In this document: in pieces, positions 22,681-33,990 of the stretch
Position numbering within the stretch: the first letter of the stretch is position 1
Layout: each line of letters opens with the position of its first letter
Assembly: GCA_007922305.1 (NCBI GenBank)
Contig: ML677366.1
Coordinates: 15,352,338-15,416,337 of the forward strand
Direction of reading: 5' to 3'
Length of the DNA: 64,000 nt
Source of the DNA: Dermatemys mawii
Taxonomy: Eukaryota; Chordata; Testudines; Dermatemydidae
The notes under the pieces: generated by a model
Database searches by the model: none
The model's input: only the letters and a program-made list of their open reading frames with translations
Told to the model about the DNA's origin: nothing
Made by a program: the position numbers and the translations under genes

Positions 22681-23836
22681 TTTGAATTGACATTTACCAT
22701 TTTTTTAGTATGGACAAATCATATATACTCTATAATACAACTCTCTAAAATGTATTTTGATTGTACAACAGGAAATTCAAGAACGTGATCATTCTGTTAC
22801 TTATAAATAAGAATTCAAACAGCCAATATTTTCCTCACTAAAGGTAACTGAATTTAAGAAGTTTGCTAGGTGTATTCACACTGGTATCTGAAGGAGGCAA
22901 TAGAAAGAAAGCAGAATTCCTTTTTATAATGCTATAGAGGATAAATATATTAAACAGGAATATCCCAGATCTTCAAAGGGCAAAAACCATAAACTGTTTA
23001 CAAATTCCTCACAATGCTGTCACCAGTGTAGGTCATTTACATCCACAGTTGAACTTTGCCAACCTTTGTTTTCTTGGCATTTTTTAAGACTATTGAAAGT
23101 GTAACTGGCTATCTCAAGACCATAGCTATACGGAAGTCAGTCATTTAAATTTAACAGCTCTGCATATTAAAAAAACATCCATTTTTATCCACTCTGGCAT
23201 ATACATCAGAATCATTTTATCTGACACTTACAAGATCACTTCTGAAACATGTCTCCCAATTATAAGATACTTATAAGGGCCTGATACTCTTCTTATATAT
23301 CCAGTCAATGGAGTTACACTAATATGAGAGGAGAAATAGACCTCAGAGCCCAATTCTGCAAGATATAGGAGTCTTCTGCCAGGTGCTAAATGCCCTCAGC
23401 TCCCATTGATTACAGGAATCTGTGTGACTGTGTGTACCTTGCTGAATAAGTGTATTTCATGATCTTCTGTTACCTTGCAATATGAGGGTTGAGGTTTAAG
23501 TAGAGTGGGAAACTCCTGAAACTTGGTAGTAGTTCAGTTTTATGATATTTGGCTTGAAGATTTTTTCACGTGATCTTACAATACCTCTGAAGTCACTCAT
23601 ATAAAGTACATCAACAACCACTTGTGACAGCAGTGCTCATCAAGTACAATCTTCTGTGCTACTCAAGTCTTCCACTGAGTCCAAAAAGCATTTTGTTCCA
23701 TAGGCCTCTGGAAGATATCTTATGTCAGCGATATTCCTACCCTACCCCTGCTCAAACACCCAGTGTCTCAGAACATACATTTTTACACCTTGAGTTTAAT
23801 TGTAGGCAGCCACTTTAGCCTAGAAGAGATTATTAA
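22681..23836. other. No gene recognised
   Basis: AT-rich sequence. A diverged old repeat trace is at about 23335-23415 (CAATTCTGCAAGATATAGG, then CTCCCATTGATTACAGGAAT). Confidence 0.45.
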
Positions 23837-24221
23837 TTTAATAGAATACCTTAACTGTAATACTCTATTCAGCCAGTAGGTGGCATAGTGTACAACATAC
23901 TTCAGGCCTGCACAACATGTGCCCAGGGGCCACATGCAGCCCGCATGGGCTCACTGTGCAGCCCGTGGGGGTAAGTAGGGGTGGGGCAAGCCAAGCAGTG
24001 GGGTGGGGAAAAGCAGATGGAGGAGGAGCTTTTCGGCCCACAGCTGGTTTTTTTGCAGTAATATGGCCCTCGCTGCTTTCTGAGTTGTGCGGGCTTGACA
24101 TACTTAATTTAAATGCACCTCAACCATACCTGGCAGAGGAGTAAAGGATCTTATGATGAACACATATGGTGTATAAGCAAGCTCTGTAGCCAGTCTATAT
24201 CTGATAGCGAAGAATGTGGCA
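23837..24221 (+). repeat. 5' LTR of a Ty3/gypsy element, interrupted
   Basis: It aligns with the LTR at 26852-27030 over its full length: AATAGAATAC, CAGCCAGTAGGTGGCATAGTG, CCATACCTGGCAGAGGAGTA, GGTGTATAAGCAAGCTCTGT and CAGTCTATATCTG all have counterparts. After removing the 195-bp insert and its duplicated 8 bp, the length is about 182 bp, against 179 bp for the partner. The two LTRs differ at many sites, so the insertion is old. The right border is followed by a decayed primer-binding-site-like TGTGTCAGGAA. Confidence 0.8.
23903..24097. mobile_element. hAT-like MITE inside the 5' LTR
   Basis: The termini CAGGCCTGCACAAC and (reverse complement of the right end) CAAGCCCGCACAAC agree at 12 of 14. 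The flanks are a perfect 8-bp duplication, ACATACTT, at 23895-23902 and 24098-24105. The interior is GC-rich and non-coding, 195 bp in all. It interrupts the LTR and is therefore younger than it. Confidence 0.9.
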
Positions 24222-24297
24222 TTGTGTCAGGAATAAGAAAAACAGAAACAGAATGGGGAAAAAAACCAAAGTTTGCAGGATCTCCTCAATCGGTCAT

Positions 24298-25025
24298 TCT
24301 TCAATGCCCCAGAGAGCTTCAGCTTTGACAAACCTTCAGAATCATACTGAAGCAGTATTTTGCAAGATTTTGAATTGCAAACAATCTCCACAAAGAAATT
24401 AGAACTATACAGGCATCTTCATATACAGTATGGGGAAGCAAGCAGCGCAGATCTTTAAATCCTTTAACATTACTGAAGAAGTCACAAAGATGACTATAAA
24501 GGGGTTTTAGCTATGTTCAGTGTATACTTTATATGGTTTATGAAAGAGCATGTTTTCACCAGAGAATTAGAAAACTAGGGGGAAATGCTGAATATTTTGT
24601 AAGAGCTTTGCATACACTGACTAAAAAGTGATTTGGGGAACACAAAACATGAACATATCTGAGACAGGCCGGTTACTAGGTTAACAGATAAAAATCTGTC
24701 ACAGTAGCTACAATTGACAGGATATTTATCCCTAGCGACAGCTAATGAAATAGCAAAACATGCTGAACTACTGAAATAACAAAGTCTATGGAAACTTGGA
24801 AAACCTGAAACTAGCTTAGAAAAACTGTAAACAAACATCATAAAACCCCTGAGGCAAGGAGAAAAAATGCTCAAGCTAAGAGGCACAAATTTCAGCCTAT
24901 ATGCACAATGTGTGGGGAAAAAAAGTCACATCCCAAGAGGGGATATAGGTCCAGTTGAGCGCATGGTGTAATAAATGCATGAAATGTGGACATTTTACAG
25001 CTGTTTGCTGTACTAATGGAGTCAG
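24298..25025 (+). pseudogene. gag-like remnant of the Ty3/gypsy element
   Basis: The sequence is out of frame in several places. From about 24298 translated fragments follow a Ty3/gypsy Gag (a PES/PRE-F-F-K-W-type start, then a YERA-F--R segment near 24530-24570). Near the end, at 24967-25008, one frame reads CNKCMKCGHFTAVC. This is an exact C-X2-C-X4-H-X4-C zinc knuckle of the nucleocapsid type. A second, damaged knuckle (CTMCGEKKSH) lies upstream near 24905-24934. Multiple stops and frameshifts show it is dead. Confidence 0.65.
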
Positions 25026-25084
25026 GTAGCTGACTTGTATTATAGAAAATCACAATTCATTGTTTCCAGGATCTGTCACTTATG

Positions 25085-25365
25085 ATGATATAGCCTTCAG
25101 AGTATGAAAAGGAACATTCATGGCAAGATTATTGACTTTAAAATGGACTCAGGAGCTGATGTCAGTCATCTCAGAAGGAGTTTACAATCACCTTTAACTC
25201 CACCCAGAGATGAAGTCACCTGACAACTCTGATTAGCTTTGGAGGTATTCTGAACTACATGGGCCCCGTTCACCTCAGAAAAACTTAAAGACAAAAGCCA
25301 TGAATTCAGAGTGTGTGTGATCAAAGGACCACAGATCAAAAGTCTTCTCGGCTGCATTGTGGCAG
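25085..25365 (+). pseudogene. Retropepsin remnant of the Ty3/gypsy element
   Basis: A frame through 25119-25175 reads HGKIIDFKMDSGADVSHL, with the D-S-G-A active-site motif of retroviral-type aspartic proteases at 25146-25157. The same protein continues toward VIKGPQIKSLLGC at about 25318-25355, the C-terminal part of the domain. It is then cut by the solo LTR that starts at 25366. It lies between the zinc knuckle and the RT remnant, as expected for gag-protease-RT order. Confidence 0.7.
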
Positions 25366-26028
25366 TATAGTGGGGCAACTGCCCCACTTCCGCACAGTTA
25401 AAAGAAGCCATAGACAGGGTTGTGACTGGGATACAAGGAGTGGGGGCAGCTGAGGGAATAGCTGACCACAGCTGTGACCAGCTCAGTTAGGGCCCAGCTG
25501 ACTTTGATAAGAGGGCTGGGGACCAGAAGCTAGAAATATTTCACTCTGGCCCTGGAGTGGGAAGGGCTCGCTGCCTGAGAGGAAGGTACCTGAGATAGAG
25601 CAATCTTGGGGAAGGGCAAGAGGAGCTGGGGAGCTCAAGGCTGGTAAACCCCCATGCTGCAGGCCTTGATGAAGGCCTACGAAGGTACTGGAGCTACAGA
25701 AGTGCACCCTGGGAATAGGCAGAGGCAGCTGATTCTAAACTCTTTCCAACAATAAGTGGCCATTAGAGACTGCAGTCTGCCCCAGTGAGTGGAGGCTAGA
25801 TGATGACTGGGAGTAGCCACTGAGTTAAGGTGGATTTAGAGGGTTGGGGGTTTCCCTGGGAAGGGAGTCCCAGAGCGTAGGGGTTCTGCTGGGGCAGAAC
25901 CCTGAGTTAAAAGCCTCTGAGATCTAAGAGGGACACCAGCCAGTAGAGGGTGATCAGAGGCTGAAAAAGAGCTAATTCCCAGATGACCAGCTGAAGGCAC
26001 TGTGCCGGGGAGTCTCGACCTAGCTACA
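25366..26028 (+). mobile_element. Solo LTR inserted between protease and RT
   Basis: The 663-bp segment starts TATAGTGGGG (canonical TGTAG with one transition) and ends AGCTACA. It is flanked by a perfect 5-bp repeat, GGCAG, at 25361-25365 and 26029-26033. The protease-RT reading sequence resumes after it. A TATA-like GATAAGAG is near 25507. The composition is G-rich and differs from the host element. I recognise most of it as a sequence common in turtle genomes. A solo LTR arises by recombination between the two LTRs of an inserted element. Orientation is inferred. Confidence 0.75.
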
Positions 26029-26033
26029 GGCAG

Positions 26034-26690
26034 CCATGATGAGAACTGTGGAAGAACTTGATGGAATATTTGGTGGTATTGCACTAGATCTCCTTCCAAA
26101 AGTCCAAGTAATCTTAAGACATCATGCTGAACAATACAGTGTACATACACCTCACAGGATTCCTGTCCCATTACTACATAATGTGGAAACTGAGTTCAAG
26201 AGAATGGAGTAGATTGGCATAATCAAGAAAATCTGAGCCAACAGCATGGTGTGCCCCACCGGTATCAGTTATATAGAAAATGGAAGAATACAAAATGTGA
26301 GAACTTTAAAAGACTTAATGAAACCATTGTGGGGGGGAAGTATCACCATAACAGGACTTTCTGCCCAAAGTGGAAAGAGGTACAGTATTTCCCCAGATGG
26401 ATTCCTCAAGTGGATTCTGGCAAATTCTTTCAGCCAAAGAAAGTGCTAAAGTGACTACATTTATTACACCCTTTGGAAGATTTTACTTTTGAAGATTACC
26501 TGTGCACCTAAAATTTTGCAAAGCAAGATGGCAGAATTGTTTGTGAACACAAATGGAGAGTCGTGGTTTTCATAGACAATATCCTGATATGTGGATCTTT
26601 GATAGAAGATCAATCAGAGCAAACTTTACAAATGGCAGAAGAACAAACAAAACAACTCAAAGATTCCAAACCAACCACAGCTCATAGTTG
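26034..26690 (+). pseudogene. Reverse transcriptase remnant of the Ty3/gypsy element
   Basis: The frames are scrambled but the order is that of a Ty3/gypsy pol: AEQYSVHTPHRIPVPLL at about 26127-26177, a FKRLNETI segment near 26307, TFITPFGRF at about 26459-26485, and VVFIDNIL at 26563-26586, which takes the place of the polymerase F/Y-x-D-D motif with the second Asp changed to Asn. Stops occur in every frame. RNase H and integrase are missing: the sequence jumps to the polypurine tract about 150 bp later. The element is dead. Confidence 0.75.
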
Positions 26691-26839
26691 CAACTAATGG
26701 GCAGCCAGATGACCAAGCTATTACATGTTTACATCATGTAATTATAAATCCAGTATGTTCCAGAAACACCTAACAGATTGATATATAGTGAACTTCAAAG
26801 GCAGCATGGTAGTGTAAATATTGTAGGAATGTAGAACTT

Positions 26840-26851
26840 AAAAGGGGGAGA
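26840..26851 (+). other. Polypurine tract
   Basis: AAAAGGGGGAGA lies directly before the TGGAATAG that starts the downstream LTR. This is the usual position of the plus-strand primer of an LTR element. Confidence 0.75.
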
Positions 26852-27030
26852 TGGAATAGAATACTAAACTATTATAGGCTTCAGCCATTAAGTGGCACAG
26901 TGTGTAAAATCTTTTATTTAAACTAAACTCAGCCATACCTGGCAGAGTATTAAAGAATCTTGCAATTAATACATCTGGTGTATAAGCAAGGTCTGTAGTC
27001 AGTCGACATCTGGTACAGAAAAACATGACA
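26852..27030 (+). repeat. Downstream LTR of the Ty3/gypsy element
   Basis: It starts with TG next to the polypurine tract and aligns along its full length with the LTR at 23837-24221. Unlike a terminal 3' LTR, it is followed by a good primer-binding site, so it may also be the left LTR of a second copy. Confidence 0.8.
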
Positions 27031-27032
27031 TT

Positions 27033-27232
27033 TGGTAGCAGGGAAACGTGGTTTTGACACCATTCCAAGGAACAGGTAATAGGAAATTTTGCAATTGAAA
27101 GATCAGTGACTAGAATTTAAGAAAGTGTTTGAATTAAATTGTCAAGAAAATCAGAAAAGATTTAAGATTTTATTAAATAAAGCTCTAAATATTTTAGCAC
27201 AGAGAGAGAATTGAGTTCACATTGAGCTGGTA
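27033..27232 (+). mobile_element. Primer-binding site and leader-like sequence after the LTR
   Basis: TGGTAGCAG at 27033-27041 complements the 3' end of vertebrate initiator-Met tRNA (...CTGCTACCA, from memory), the primer used by many Ty3/gypsy elements. It sits two bases after the LTR end. The next about 190 bp are AT-rich with no clear Gag, up to the hAT element at 27233. Confidence 0.55.
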
Positions 27233-27780
27233 CAGGGATGGGCAAACTACAGCCCATGGGCCACATCCGGCTGACAGGCCCCTCCTATCCAGCCTAAGCT
27301 CCCAGCTGGGGAGACTAGCTCCTCCCGCCCCCCCACTTCCCCACAGCCTCAGCATGCTGCGTGAGAAGCGCTCTGAGGGGGCGGGGCTCCGCGTTCAACC
27401 AGATTAGTACAGCAGCATGCCTGGCTCCGGCCACACACGCTGTTCTGAGTGGTGTGGTAAGGAGGCCGAGGAGTGGGGGTTGGATAAGGGACAGAGGGTC
27501 TTGGGGCGAGGGGGCTGTCAGAGGCAGGGAACATGGGTGTTGGCTAGAGCATTGGAGTCCCAGGAGGCCTATCGGGGGAAGGGGTGTGGCTAGGGGTCTG
27601 GGCAGTCAGGGGACGAGGAGCAGGGTGGTTGGATAGGGGGTGGCGTCCTGGGGATGATTAGGAGCAGGGGGGGTCTCTGGAAGGGGTAGTCAGGGGACAA
27701 GGAGCAGGAAGCTTAGCTAGGATGTGGGGTCCTGGTGGGAGTGGTTGGGGCAGGGAGTCTCTGGAGGGGGTAAAATGAAA
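27233..27780 (+). mobile_element. GC-rich hAT-like element, right end missing
   Basis: The left end CAGGGATGGGCAAACTACAG and the following GGGCCACATCCGGC are the TIR side of the family at 30043-30735, in opposite orientation. The G-rich interior has repeated GGTTGGATAAGGG-type units. No matching right terminus is found, and the border near 27780 is approximate. The long frames here are chance GC-rich frames. Confidence 0.7.
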
Positions 27781-30042
27781 TCCAGTGGGAGCTTTTCCAT
27801 TTGACTTCTTGAGAGAAGCTGTTAGAGAAAATATCAGTTTTATACTCCTCCCTGCCCGTACCCCCTCCAACCCTGTGTGGCCCTTGCTGGTGTGAGGAAC
27901 TTGGATGTGTGGCTTTTGTAGCTGTTGGACACATAAAGAATCTATGCCATTAGAATCCTTTGACAAAAGGCAGGGGATGGCTGCACTTGCACTGTTGCCT
28001 TTATTGTTTAATGGTAGATTAATATAATGAAACTCACATAATATTCCTCTTGAAAACAGTGACTCCTTTAACAAAAGCATTTTTGTGTACAAATTATACC
28101 CTAGGTAGAAAATTACTTTAAAGTGAGTACTGAAACTGTTCAAGGAATTTCTTGTGTAGGGGACAGTAAGGATTTTCAATTAACATAATGCTAAAGTACA
28201 CAGTTGGAGTGCACTGAGCTCAGAAATAAAGGATCAGTGACATTTTTACAAACCCATAAAAAGTCAAACTGGTTGAAGAAATGTTCACACAACAAGATTT
28301 GGTATGGAACAAAACTTTTCAGTCTTTATTAATATTTTATACTTGCTATGTGTCATAAGAGGATAACTTTAATTAGTTTAATATTGTGTTTATGATGTCA
28401 TCTGTCACATTACTGTACAATATTCTCCATAGAGCAGAAATCAAATTACTGAGGATTTAACTCCAGAGTTTAAATACAATAAATTTAATACATACAATGA
28501 ACCATTAAGAATTATGTATTTTTCTTTCTATCAAGAGGGAATAAATCTCTTGGATCTTAAATTTGTGACTTTGTTCATGACTCAAGGTGGGGGGTGTATA
28601 TAAACCATATCCTCATTTGATATAAATCTGCATAGATTCATTGGTTTGAGTAGAGATACGTCAGTCTAGAGCAGCTGAGAATCTGGCACATCACTCTAAG
28701 ATAACACTTTTATATGGCCCAATTGAGGAGTCAGACATGCGGTGGTATTGCACTACTAAAAGTATTAATCATATTTTAATGGAAGCATTTTTAATTAAAA
28801 AACTTAAAATTTTAAAAAGAAACTATCAGTGGTTTAGAGGAAAATCTTTGTTAAATTGAGCCCCAGACTTCTGGTAGAGCAAGCTGTCAAGAAAATAAAT
28901 AAATTGATTTATAAAACTTCTTGTGAGTGAAGGTCTTCATGATGAATGCTGTATTAAAGGTCCTGGAGACCAAAGTCCTTCATTTGGGGCAATTTCATGT
29001 TTCCTCCACAAAGGCTGATTGTTTTGATTTTTTGGGAAGGGACTCTCTGTTGCCTCTTGCACAGAGCTGTGCATGCTGGCAGAGCTTAACAAACTATTAT
29101 AAATAATAAACTAAATATAATCTGACTTTATTAAATTCTCCTTCATGGGGTTGGGAGCATAAAATACACCTCCCAGGCTTGGTTCCCCAAGCACAGCCCA
29201 TCATCCATGCCAGCTGCACCAATCTGTGGAAAACAGTAGCAGTTGCTGTCCAGTAGCAGAAGTTGCTAATTTGGGGGTGCCTGATCTGTCCCAGTTCTCA
29301 CCTCTGTGCTAGCCTATTGGAGTCAGTTCAGAAGCCACTTCCCGTGCATATAAGTGGATGCAGGGGCTCCCTTATACAGCTGTTTTACTTGTGCCTCCTT
29401 CTGCCTAGAGCTATTATGTGGCTTCTCTGGCACTGAGAGATTTACCCAGACCCTTCACAAAGGGGTGAAGTTTGCCAGAAAGATATGGAACAGATACAAG
29501 CTTCCTTACACTGCCCTGCCCATTTGCCTGAATGCTGGCAGGGAGGGGTCACCTCCCTGGTTGAGTTTGGTCCCTGAAGACTGGCTTGAGACTGCCAGAA
29601 CTAATTCCAACTGTGGTGATTTCTTTTGGTCATATGGACGCCTGCCCATTGGCAACTGGAACAAGACCACCTGACTTATTTCACTCACACACACACCCTG
29701 AGCATTCATCAAAATCCTTTTGTTAATGGATAGAGGTAGTAACTAATAAAACATGAGTTGAGGGAACGCCAGTGGTAAACTTGATCTCGAGGTCAATGTG
29801 TTGCAGAAGCTAGCCTTGTGCGCCATGTCTTGCTGATTTCAGCTAATTTTCCATGGTAGGGTTCAATTTTCTTTAAAATATAAAGTTCTCTGATATAAAT
29901 TACCACCCTTCTGCATATCTTCTCATTAAAAAAAATAGATGCTGTGGTCATGATAAATCTGGATTTTTATTTTTTTTTTTTACTGACTCAAAAGCCGTAG
30001 TTGTGTGTTTGATTATTGAATCTAGTGAAATTTCAAGTAGCT
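27781..30042. other. No gene recognised
   Basis: AT-rich sequence. The frame at 29354-29674 (106 codons) matches no family that I know. Possible unrecognised repeats cannot be excluded. Confidence 0.45.
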
Positions 30043-30735
30043 CAGGGGTGGGCAAACCTTTGGGCCCGAAGGCCACATTGGGGTTCAAAATTGCATGGAG
30101 GGCCAGGTAGGGAAGGCTGTGCCTCCCCAAACAGCCTGGCCCTGCCCCCTATCTGACCCCCACCCACTTCCTGCCCCCTGACCGCCCCCCTCAGAATCCC
30201 TGACCCATCCAACCCCCCCACGCCTTGTCCCTTGACCACTCCCTCCAGAGATCCCTCCAACCACCCCCACCAAGACCCCACCCCCTATCTAAGCCCCCTC
30301 CAGAGACCTTCTGTCTCCTGACCACCCCCTCCAGAGACCCCCACCGCTCCCTTTCCCCTAACTGCCCCTATCCCTAGCCACAACCCTGCCCCCTGACAGG
30401 CCTCCTGGGACTCCCATGCTCTCTCCAACCCCCCATTCCCTGTCCCCTGACCACCCGCAAGACCCTCTTCCCCTTATCCAACCCCCCACCTCTGGCCCCA
30501 GCCCCCTTATCACAACACTCAGAACAACATGTCTGGCTGGAGCCAGGCACACTGCTGCGCTGATCCGTCAGCAAGCAGCCCCACTCCCCAGAGTGCTGCT
30601 GGCTGCGGGGGGATGAGGGGGGAAATAGCGGGGGAGGGGGCAGCTAGCCAGCCTCCCCAGCCGGGAGCTTAGGGGCCAGACAGGAGGGGCCCACGGGCCA
30701 GATGTGGCCCGCCAGCCATAGTTTGCCCATCCCTG
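30043..30735 (-). mobile_element. GC-rich hAT-like transposon with both ends
   Basis: The termini CAGGGGTGGGCAAAC and (reverse complement of the right end) CAGGGATGGGCAAAC agree at 14 of 15. The flanks AAGTAGCT and AGCTAGAT agree at 5 of 8, a decayed duplication. The interior (30150-30500) is C-rich with repeated CTGACCACCCCCTCCAGAGA-like units. It is the opposite-strand counterpart of 27233-27780. No transposase is encoded. Confidence 0.75.
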
Positions 30736-31554
30736 AGCTAGATCCAACAGAAGCTGCCTTTTTTCTTCTGTTAGAACTGAAGCACTACGGACAATGATTG
30801 TTGCTTATAAACAAACTAAGTGTGTGAGATGCATACACATTACCCAGATTTCTCTCGAAGAGCAAGCATCCTCGGTACATTTAATACTTGTCTAGGAGCC
30901 GAGGTCATGGTGGGATAGGGATTATTTTACATTTTTGAGGATGAAGTTGACATTTTGCTCCATCTTACTGCTGGGGTGGGGGAAGGGTTGTCATTCCTCT
31001 TCAATGACACACTGCTATCCCTGTCTTGCACCAAACCTCCTCTTTAGAGGAGGACCAGCAAAACCCCATTCCCTCCAGAGTTTTGGGAGCACTTGGCTGA
31101 CCTGCTCCCCCCTGTGGTTATTTTCAGAGCTGGTCATAGATATTCTCCCATAAATCCTGATGAAGTCTTCTTGCCATCAGCCTGAGGTCTCCCAAGAGAT
31201 CTGGAGCCAGTAGCAATGGAGAGAGAGGAGCAGGTGTTTCAGCCCCAGTGCCAGATAAGGAGGCCAAAAGTTTAATAGAGTTTTCAGCACTTCGGCAGCA
31301 GTTTGTCTCACATTCTGGTTTCAGCCAAACTGACCCACTTATCCCCATTCCAGATTGCAATTTTGCCCCTCATTTCTTCCCTCCCTTTTTTGAGGGAGGC
31401 TGTTTTATTTCAGCGCTGGCCCTCTGCTTTTGAAGACCATTGTCCCTTTTGGAAGGGTTCCCTAGAGCTTTGACAAAAAAAAGGATGGAGGGGAAGGCGC
31501 CTCTTGACTGGACAATTTCTGATACATTTATATGACAATAGTTGGTAGGCTATG
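30736..31554. other. No gene recognised
   Basis: Plain sequence without a recognised repeat. Confidence 0.5.
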
Positions 31555-31720
31555 AGGGATGTAATGTAGTTCAGTGTTTAGAGTTTTGGGCAGGGAGTCA
31601 GGAGACACAGTGTCTTGTCCCAACTCTGCCAATAGAGGGTGGCCTTGGGCAAGTCCCTTCATCTCTGTGCCTCAGTTTCTATAAAATAGGGATAATATAC
31701 TTACCTTCCTTTGGAAAAAC
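31555..31720 (+). repeat. MIR-type SINE
   Basis: GTGTTTAGAGTTTTGGGCAG, GTCAGGAGACACAGTGTC, AACTCTGCCAATAGAGGG, TTGGGCAAGTCCCTTCATC, TGTGCCTCAGTTTCTATAAA and ATAGGGATAATATACTTACC follow MIR from the tRNA-like head through the core. This is the best preserved MIR here. Confidence 0.7.
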
Positions 31721-33990
31721 AATGTTCATTGCCTGCTTCCCCCTCCACCTCCCCGTGAACCACTCACCCACAGTGAGCCTGGAGCCAACATCTAGAAGAG
31801 CAGTCATACATTCCCCCACATGGATCCCCACAAGGAGTTATGAAGAGAGAGAAAAGCTACCTAGTTCTGCCCTCGCTTCCCTCTGCCTCAGGAAATGCAC
31901 TTCCCCCACCTTAGAGACACACAAGACTCATTTCAAATGATGCTAATAAGCACCAAGCCAGCACTACTGCTTTTATTAGTATTATTCACACACCATGCTA
32001 AGTAGGCAGAAAAACATAATGTAGATATGAGTGCTTAGAAACAGACCATGTGAATAGCTAGAGCTATGTGCTTAATATAATTATTTGCTTCCCCAAAAGC
32101 AGAGTTTGCAAAGTTACATTTAAAATATTTCTCCATGCACATCCTGGCCGCAGTGAAGTCAGTGGGAGTTTTGCCAGTGATTTCAACAGGGCCAGGATTT
32201 CATCTTTTACATTTAATTGACAGCTGCTACTAAAAGGGGAGTATAGTTAAATCCAAGAATGGTAATAATGTAACAATCAGCAAAGGACTTTTGAAAAAAT
32301 ATATCCCTGGGAGACCCCATTTTATTTAATGGATATACCTGTAGTTTAAAATATTCTAGAAATAGTTGATTAAAAATGTAGGGTTTTTTTGTATTCTAGG
32401 AAAGATTTTACTGCAGTTGTGTCCAATGAGTCACAGCAAGATGACAAAAGCTTACGGGGGGAATATTTAAGTGAAATGCACCAGAACCCTTCAAGAAAAA
32501 CTACCACAACCATCCACCTCAAGGGCCCCAGCCCATTTATTCAGCTTACCCAAGTTTACCTGCCATGAAGCAAGAGTCATTACCCCTTTAGACCCTGCTT
32601 CTCCTCCCAATGTAGTCAATGGCAAAACTTCCACTTACTTCAGTGGTGCAGGCTAACATATTTACAGAGACAGATTATATGCAATGATTAAGAGGGTAAA
32701 ACTAGACATGTAATATATTATCTGGCTGGATGGTCCCTCCTCAAAATTAAATTCTTCTGCTGTTAAGATAACTTTTAAAATCAAGTTTATTTAGAGAATC
32801 CTTCCATGTATCTACAAGATACAGATTAGAGTATATTATGAAGCAAACTATGCACTTCAATACTTAAGCCAAAAAGTTCAAAAAATTCCACTTGCTACTT
32901 GTATATGTACATTATCGCTTAAGTTATGTGTCTGTTAACACATTCTTTAGGGGCATTACCAGAAGTATAATCAGCTGAATTAACCTATAGAAACATATGC
33001 AGCTTGACTAGGATATTTCTATTTCTATCTCAAGTCACTGACTAGCTTCCATCTTAAAATCTAACATAGGGCATTATGGAGGAGACATTTAAGTATCTTC
33101 ATTCTGTCATTGCTTTATAGAATTACAAATATTTCACTTCCATGACGACATATTATGAATCACTGCTGAGTTGCTGTAATATTCAACAATGATGTTGGTT
33201 AGAAAACAAGTTTAAAAATATTTGATCCAATTTATCCTGCCAAAATCCTCTCTTACAAATGCCCCACCATGCAGGCAGCACTCACATAGCATTGCTATAG
33301 GCTCTCCTTGTAACTGATAGTTAGGAAATGCCTGCTCCCGATTAACAACGTGTGCAAGATAAGTTGAGAAATCCAGTTTCCCAGAGCCCAGAGGCAATTG
33401 TCTATCAGTGAGAGCAACTATGCAACCAACAAGACAGAGGTCTAGATACTTGGCATCTCATGAGCAGTCATTCAATGCACTACTGAGACTGAACTCCTTC
33501 GTTAATTAAACTCATGCACTAGCCCTACTCAGAGAGTGGAAGACTAAAAAGATTCCCCTTGGGGCTATCCAAGAAATCAGAATGATAAGACTTGCCTCGT
33601 AAGTTAGGTTTAGCTTCCAGATGCAATCTGCTCAGTGTTTCAGCACCAACAGCTCCCTACCCAACCCTGCACTAATGGAAAACTCCTAGCTCTCTGAACG
33701 TCGGTCTGTTACAAAGAGCCTCCTGCCAATCCATACCCCATGACATACAGTTTTCAGCCATATTTTATCATTTCTGAGTCTAATGTTAGTGGCTGCCACC
33801 TTTCTGAAAGAGACAATTGGTGACATAAGATATAGGTGAGCTCAGGTTTCTCTTCCCCTCCTGGCCAGTTGCATTCCCACTCCCTTCTCCACTCCCACTT
33901 GCCTCAATTCCAGTTTTCACTGCAAGGCTCCTATTTGAACCTCAGCATTCCACCCCCATTATCTTTGCCCAGCCAGTCCTAGTCTCCTCT
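31721..33990. other. Mostly unassigned; one old repeat
   Basis: At about 32145-32205, GTGAAGTCAGTGGGAGTTTT, then AACAGGGCCAGGATTTCATC is a diverged copy of an old sauropsid repeat. A similar trace is at 37596-37660. Nothing else was recognised. Confidence 0.45.
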
